A stretch of DNA of 64,000 nucleotides from Candidatus Denitrolinea symbiosum (GTDB taxonomy: Bacteria; Chloroflexota; Anaerolineae; Anaerolineales; Villigracilaceae): NCBI GenBank assembly GCA_017312345.1, contig BLAA01000001.1, positions 2,480,001 through 2,544,000 on the forward strand, written 5' to 3'. Within the stretch, counting starts at the first letter, position 1; each line of letters begins with the position of its first letter. Below the pieces are notes generated by a model. It was not told the origin of the DNA. It worked only from the letters and a program-made list of their open reading frames with translations, and made no database searches. This document shows, piece after piece, positions 59,569 through 64,000 of this stretch. The translations under genes were made by a program, and so were the position numbers.

Positions 59569-60249
59569 TTAAGCCGCGCTTTGGAGTGGGGCGATCAGTT
59601 CGGCCCGGTCGTTGGCAGGCGAATTGACGAGCGTGGAGACGGGGCGCGCATCCATCTCGCGGGCGGGATAGGGCTGGAGGAGGGGAAGCAGTCGGTCGGG
59701 AGTCTGCGGCGCAGGGTCCAGCCACTGCGCGTAGGCAGAGGGAGACAGGATGGCGGGCATTCGGTTGTGGATCGCGGCCATCAGTTCGTTCGGCTCGACG
59801 GTGACGATGGCTACCGAGCGGATCGAGCCGCCGTCGGGGGAATGCCATTCGCTCCAGAGGCCCGCGAAGGCGAAGGGCTGGCGCGACTTGAGGAAGATGA
59901 AGTGCGGGATTTTGATCTTCGTCCCCGGCTGGGACTTCCACTCGTAGAAACCGTCCGCGGGGATGAGACAGCGCTTGTATTTGAACGGGCCGCGGAAGGA
60001 GGGCTTTTCGGCGAGCGTCTCGCCGCGCGCGTTGATGAGGCGGTTGCCCAGGGACGGGTCCTTCGCCCAGGATGGGATCAGTCCCCAGATGAAAAAATCG
60101 GCCGCGTTCCTGCCGTCGTTGGGGATGGCGAGGATGGGCTGCGACGGCGCGATGTTATAGCGCGGCGCGAATTGCGCGGGGAAGGTATAGCCTTCGAACG
60201 CCGCGCGCAAGTCGGCGGGATCAACGGCGAGGGTGAAGCGTCCGCACAT
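59569..60249 (-). CDS. SRAP-domain protein (YedK/HMCES family)
   Basis: 226 residues. Catalytic Cys2 ('MCGRFTL'), 'YNIAPSQ', 'LINARGET', 'GFYEW' and 'IHNRMP' are all conserved. The protein forms a stable thiazolidine cross-link with abasic sites in single-stranded DNA. GGAGA lies upstream of the ATG. Confidence 0.95.
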   Translation of the reverse strand: MCGRFTLAVDPADLRAAFEGYTFPAQFAPRYNIAPSQPILAIPNDGRNAADFFIWGLIPSWAKDPSLGNRLINARGETLAEKPSFRGPFKYKRCLIPADGFYEWKSQPGTKIKIPHFIFLKSRQPFAFAGLWSEWHSPDGGSIRSVAIVTVEPNELMAAIHNRMPAILSPSAYAQWLDPAPQTPDRLLPLLQPYPAREMDARPVSTLVNSPANDRAELIAPLQSAA

Positions 60250-60303
60250 GGTGTCTCTCCTAAAAAGCCATTGCTTAATCGGCTTTCGCGATCAAGTTGA
60301 TTG

Positions 60304-60735
60304 TCACTTCTGCCAGAAAATCTCCGCCCAATGGACGGGATGATCCGTGGCGGATTCGGGCGGCAGGATGTAGAACGGATTCCGCGCGCCCAGCGAAGGC
60401 GAGACGAAGATGTGGTCAATGCGGTTCCTGCCCGACATGTCCACGCCCGCCGCGAACACTTGCTGCGCGGTCTTCAGCGAGGGGAGCAGGCCGCGCGTTA
60501 TGAAGGCGAGCGCGAAGGCAAACCAGAGCGAGCCGCGCGGGAATTTTTTGTAGAACGGGACGAGCAGGACGGGAGAGAAGAAGAACAGCAGTCCGAGCGC
60601 TTTTTCGTCCATCGAGGTATTCATCAAATCCATGATGTAGATGGACTCCACCAGCGTCCCTGCAGATTGGATGAAGAACAGGAAGACGACGGCGAAAACG
60701 GCGACGAGAGCGAGAGAGGCGGACGGTCGTTTCAT
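60304..60735 (-). pseudogene. Remnant of a membrane-bound endonuclease/exonuclease/phosphatase-family gene
   Basis: 143 codons. The first ~95 residues are three or four membrane segments. The last ~45 residues ('GVDMSGRNRIDHIFVSPSLG' and 'ATDHPVHWAEI') are the C-terminal end of an EEP-fold domain, which normally needs about 230 residues. The catalytic core is missing, so an in-frame internal deletion is the simplest reading. It could still be translated. Confidence 0.55.
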
Positions 60736-60775
60736 GGCGCGGCTCTTTTTGGCGAATGGTTTGCGGTTTGGGACC

Positions 60776-61975
60776 TCACTTCGGCAGGCTGTTCACTGCT
60801 TCCTTGATTCTCGTCAGCGCTTCCTCCACGTTCTTGCGCGGCGTGGCGATGTTCATGCGGAGGAAGCCCGCGCCGCCCGTCCCGAAGAAGGCGCCGCTTT
60901 CGAGGTAAACCCGCGCGCGGTCGGCGAAGAAGCGGTGCAGGGACGCGGCGTCCATGCCGAGGGCGCGGCAGTCCAGCCAGACGAGGTAGGTCCCCTCGGG
61001 GCGGATCATCCGAATTTGGGGAATCTGCGCGGCGAAGTATTTTTCCATGAAGTCGAGCGTGCCGCGCAGGTAGTCGAGGAGTTGGTCGAGCCAGTCCGCG
61101 CCGTGAGCGTAGGCGGCCTCGGTCGCGATGCGTCCGAACGCGTTGGTGTTGGTCAGGGCATGTTTGCGCAGGTAGGTTTGGAAGCGCTCGCGCTGGCTCG
61201 CGTTGGGGATGATGAGATTGGAGTTGCTGAGTCCCGCCAAATTGAAGGTCTTGCTGGCCGCGGTGCAGACGATGACGTTTTCGTCCAGCGCGCCGAAGGC
61301 GGTGAAAGGCTCGAAGGTCAGGTCGCCGTGGATCTCGTCGGAGACGATCAACACGTCGTTGGCGCGGCAGATCTCGGCGAGACGCGTCAACTCATCGCGC
61401 GTCCAGACGCGGCCGACGGGGTTGTGCGGGCTGCACAGGATCAGCGCCTTCGCCTGCGGGTCGCGGGCTTTCGCGGCGAGGTCGTCGAAGTCCATGCGAT
61501 ATTTGCCGTTCTCCTCGATGAGCGGATTTTCCAGGACCGCGACGTCGTTGAGTTCCAGCGCCATTCGGAAGGGGAAATAAACGGGCGGCTGGATGATGGC
61601 TTTGTCGCCGGGACGCAAAAACGCGCGGACCAGCATCGCCAGCGCGGGGACGATGCCCGGCGTGGGGACGATCCATTCGGGCTGGATCTCCCAACCGTGA
61701 CGCGTCTTCATCCAATTGGCGACCGCGCTGTTGTAGGTCAGCGAGCGTTCGGTATATCCATAGATCGGATGGCGGGCGCGGGCGAGGAGCGCCTCCGTCA
61801 CGGCGGGCGGCGCGGCGAAGTCCATGTCCGCGATCCACATCGGGATGGACGCGTCCTCGCCGAGGAAGCGGTCGGTGCGGACGTGCATGAACACGTTCGT
61901 TTCGGATTGAATGGTCTCCCATTTGGCGGAGTCGACGCCTGCGCGGTCAATGAGGGTGTCGAAGTTGATTTTCAT
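60776..61975 (-). CDS. MalY/PatB-type PLP-dependent C-S lyase (aminotransferase class I/II fold)
   Basis: 399 residues. '[15 protein letters not shown]', '[19 protein letters not shown]', '[10 protein letters not shown]' and the PLP lysine in '[17 protein letters not shown]' are the MalY/PatB pattern. It probably splits cystathionine or cysteine to pyruvate, ammonia and thiol. mRNA predicted leaderless from TTGAGA-16-TATAAT. Confidence 0.9.
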   Translation of the reverse strand: MKINFDTLIDRAGVDSAKWETIQSETNVFMHVRTDRFLGEDASIPMWIADMDFAAPPAVTEALLARARHPIYGYTERSLTYNSAVANWMKTRHGWEIQPEWIVPTPGIVPALAMLVRAFLRPGDKAIIQPPVYFPFRMALELNDVAVLENPLIEENGKYRMDFDDLAAKARDPQAKALILCSPHNPVGRVWTRDELTRLAEICRANDVLIVSDEIHGDLTFEPFTAFGALDENVIVCTAASKTFNLAGLSNSNLIIPNASQRERFQTYLRKHALTNTNAFGRIATEAAYAHGADWLDQLLDYLRGTLDFMEKYFAAQIPQIRMIRPEGTYLVWLDCRALGMDAASLHRFFADRARVYLESGAFFGTGGAGFLRMNIATPRKNVEEALTRIKEAVNSLPK

Positions 61976-61981
61976 GCGCCT

Positions 61982-62009
61982 ATTATAACTTTCTTGTCAG
62001 ACATCTCAA
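61982..62009 (-). promoter_or_regulatory. Promoter of a leaderless gene (MalY-type lyase)
   Basis: TTGAGA (62009-62004), 16-bp spacer, TATAAT (61987-61982), then 6 nt to the ATG at 61975. The clearest full leaderless promoter of the window. Confidence 0.65.
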
Positions 62010-62022
62010 TTTGGTCTATACT
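61994..62022 (+). promoter_or_regulatory. Sigma-70-type promoter of the NuoEF-like operon
   Basis: TTGTCA (61994-61999), 17-bp spacer, TATACT (62017-62022). It interleaves with the divergent promoter, so the two may compete. Confidence 0.65.
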
Positions 62023-62040
62023 CAGGCTACAGGAGCGCTT

Positions 62041-63729
62041 ATGACTGAAATTGATCTTTCCCCGCTGCAACCCGCCCTTGAAAAATTCATTCCGCTCCGC
62101 CGTTCAGGACTGCTCCCCGCGCTCCATGCCGCGCAAGAGATCTATGGCTGGCTGCCGCGGGAGGTCGCGGCCGAAGTGGCGAAGACGCTCCACGTTCCGC
62201 TTGCGGACGTCCACGGCGTCATCGAATTCTACTCCCTTTTTTATAACGAACCTGTTGGACGAAAGATCGTCCGCGTCTGCGCGGACCCTGCCTGCGCGCT
62301 CAAAGACGCCGACGGACTCCTCGCCCGACTCCGCTCCCAGCACGGGGTCGAGGACGGTCAGACTACCCCGGACGGGACTCTGACCATCGAGCGGAGTCCG
62401 TGCCTCGGCCTCTGCGAACACGCCCCCGCGACCTGGACGGTGGACGGCGGAATCTCGACGGTCGGCGACGGGACGGCGGAGCGCGACCGCCCGCAGTCTG
62501 TGATCTACGGCTCCCTGCGCATGTTGACCGTCAACTGCGGGAACGGCACAACGTCCCTGGCGAAATACGGCGAATACGCCGCGTTGAAGAAAGCCCGCGC
62601 GATGAAACCCGAGGAAGTCGTCAACGAGATCAAGTCCAGCGGACTGGTCGGGCGCGGCGGCGCGGGGTTCAACACTGCCCTGAAATGGGAGGGCGCGGCG
62701 AAAGCGGACGGCTCGCCGAAATACGTGATCTGCAACGCGGACGAATCCGAGCCTGGGACGTTCAAGGACCGCGTCCTGCTGCTCGACGATCCGCACCGCG
62801 CCATCGAGGGGATGTGCATCGCCGCGCACGCCGTCGGCGCGTCGAAGGGATACGTCTACCTGCGCGGCGAGTATCCATATATTTTGCCGCCCCTCGAAAA
62901 CGCGCTGAACGAGGCGCGCGCCGCGGGCTATCTCAACGAAGACTTCGACATTGAAATCCGCGTCGGCGCGGGGGCGTACATCTGCGGCGAGGAGACCGCG
63001 CTGTTCGAGTCCATCGAGGGCAAACGCGGCTTCCCGCGCGTCAAACCGCCGTTCCCGACCACGAATGGTCTCTTCGATAAACCGACCGTCATCAACAACG
63101 TGGAGACGCTCTTCAACGTGCCGCTCATCATCGAGAAGGGCGCGGCGGAATATCGGAAGATCGGCACGGAGAAATCGTCCGGGCCGAAGTTATTCTGTCT
63201 CTCCGGCGACGTCGCCCGACCGGGCGTGTACGAGGTCCCGTTTGGGATTACGCTGCGCGAACTGCTCGAAATGGCTGGCGGCGTGACCGGCGGCCTGCAG
63301 TCCATTCTCTTCGGCGGCGCGGCGGGAGCCTTTGCCACGTCCGCGCAGTTGGACGTGAAGTTGACCTTCGAGGACCTGCGCGCCGCGGGACTTCCGCTCG
63401 GCTCGGGCGTGGTGATGGTCTTCAACGAGACGCGCGACATGCGCGACGTGTTGAAGCGCCTCGGCAGGTTCTTCGCGCACGAAAGCTGCGGCAAGTGCTA
63501 TCCCTGCCAGATGGGCACCCAGCGCCAGATGGAAATCCTGGAGCGTGTAGCCAGCAAGAGGATGCTGCCCGGAGACTCGCTTCGCCTGCAGGATGTCGGC
63601 TGGACGATGACGGACGCGTCCCTGTGCGGGCTGGGACAGACCGCGGCCAGCGCGGTGTTGTCCGCGATGAAGTTATGGCCTGAGATATTCAAGGACGAAG
63701 ACGGAAACGCTTACAAGGTGACTTTATGA
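62041..63729 (+). CDS. NuoE-NuoF fusion, NADH-binding diaphorase subunit (HoxF-like)
   Basis: 562 residues. The N-terminal NuoE-like domain carries a [2Fe-2S] site (Cys80, Cys85, Cys121, Cys125). The NuoF-like part has the FMN/NADH motifs '[14 protein letters not shown]' and '[13 protein letters not shown]' and the [4Fe-4S] ligands '[12 protein letters not shown]' plus a later Cys. It oxidises NADH (or reduces NAD) via FMN. The E-F fusion followed by a 2Fe-2S subunit is the HoxF-HoxU order of NAD-linked hydrogenases and formate dehydrogenases. AGGAG precedes this ATG. Confidence 0.9.
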   Translation: MTEIDLSPLQPALEKFIPLRRSGLLPALHAAQEIYGWLPREVAAEVAKTLHVPLADVHGVIEFYSLFYNEPVGRKIVRVCADPACALKDADGLLARLRSQHGVEDGQTTPDGTLTIERSPCLGLCEHAPATWTVDGGISTVGDGTAERDRPQSVIYGSLRMLTVNCGNGTTSLAKYGEYAALKKARAMKPEEVVNEIKSSGLVGRGGAGFNTALKWEGAAKADGSPKYVICNADESEPGTFKDRVLLLDDPHRAIEGMCIAAHAVGASKGYVYLRGEYPYILPPLENALNEARAAGYLNEDFDIEIRVGAGAYICGEETALFESIEGKRGFPRVKPPFPTTNGLFDKPTVINNVETLFNVPLIIEKGAAEYRKIGTEKSSGPKLFCLSGDVARPGVYEVPFGITLRELLEMAGGVTGGLQSILFGGAAGAFATSAQLDVKLTFEDLRAAGLPLGSGVVMVFNETRDMRDVLKRLGRFFAHESCGKCYPCQMGTQRQMEILERVASKRMLPGDSLRLQDVGWTMTDASLCGLGQTAASAVLSAMKLWPEIFKDEDGNAYKVTL

Positions 63730-64000
63730 CCGTGACATTTCTGATGGACGGAAAAGAGATAACCGCCGCCGACGGGCAGACTTTGCTTGAAGCCGCGCGC
63801 GAAAACGGCGTGGACATCCCGACGATCTGCTGGCACGAGGCGACCACGTCCAACGCGGTGTGCCGAATCTGCGTCGTGGAGGTGGAGGGGATGCGGCTGC
63901 TCCAGCCGGCGTGCATCGTCAAAGCGGCGGAGCGGATGAAGGTTCAGACGCGCAGCGAACGCGTGACGCGGGCGCGGAGGACCGTCCTCGAGATGCTGGC
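63726..64000 (+). CDS. [2Fe-2S]-ferredoxin-domain subunit, N-terminal fragment (HoxU/NuoG-like)
   Basis: The gene runs off the window; 91 codons are visible. '[31 protein letters not shown]' and '[12 protein letters not shown]' form the N-terminal [2Fe-2S] domain of HoxU, NuoG or hydrogenase/formate dehydrogenase subunits. The ATG overlaps the preceding stop as ATGA. The full identity depends on sequence beyond the window. Confidence 0.85.
   Translation, partial: MTVTFLMDGKEITAADGQTLLEAARENGVDIPTICWHEATTSNAVCRICVVEVEGMRLLQPACIVKAAERMKVQTRSERVTRARRTVLEML

Overview
The window looks like chromosomal DNA of a GC-rich bacterium, most likely a member of the Chloroflexota (class Anaerolineae). This is inference from gene content: a DUF4012 protein beside a tyrosine-kinase/phosphatase pair, LysM proteins with a Cys-rich N-terminal module, a very long PAS/GAF/HD-GYP sensor, Thr/Pro-rich membrane-protein tails, and many -10 boxes placed 6-7 nt before an ATG (leaderless genes). 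No rRNA, IS element, prophage or CRISPR array was seen.

Layout. 1-6.9 kb: end of a sugar aminotransferase gene, then a surface-polysaccharide group (BY-kinase, LysM protein, low-molecular-weight tyrosine phosphatase, DUF4012 protein) and a cupin. 7-31 kb: an accessory island made almost entirely of membrane proteins, two haem-copper-oxidase-like proteins, a haem O synthase-like UbiA protein, FGE-like and FmdE-like lipoproteins, a NapH/NosR-type polyferredoxin, a DUF1858 protein, an M50 protease with CBS domains and six different Crp/Fnr-family regulators. 31-52 kb: mostly housekeeping and envelope genes (rplI, a RodZ-like pair, rimO, murJ, folC, lon, a HEPN/MNT pair, lgt, an ABC exporter with a SpoIIM fusion, HNH, tyrS). 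52-58 kb: the 1723-residue sensor, then a 96-bp tandem repeat array attached to a tRNA-Phe/Gly/Cys operon. 58-64 kb: LysM-M23 peptidase, SRAP protein, a deletion remnant of a membrane nuclease, a MalY-type lyase, and the start of a NuoEF/HoxF-HoxU-like operon.

The most unusual part is the 7-31 kb island. Five membrane proteins form one divergent paralogous family, and three further small membrane-protein families are each present twice (one copy of the third lies outside the island). Ten promoters in the island share one architecture: a dyad box whose centre is 29.5 bp (once 30.5) upstream of a -10 hexamer, the geometry of Crp/Fnr class II activation at -41.5. The boxes fall into two sequence classes. 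Four promoters carry a second TGTGW-N6-TCACA site over the -10. The island therefore reads as one regulon controlled by several Crp/Fnr proteins. The NirV-like, NapH-like, haem-copper-like and DUF1858 members suggest response to nitric oxide, nitrogen oxides or low oxygen, but no catalytic nitrogen-oxide enzyme is recognisable, so its function is open.

Other notable signals: two envelope genes split exactly at A-homopolymers (A9 and A7), both restored by one extra A; a dispersed 19-nt palindrome family with a TCT triloop; a 111-bp tandem duplication of the end of folC; and a 96-bp repeat built from the tRNA-Cys 3' end and its terminator.
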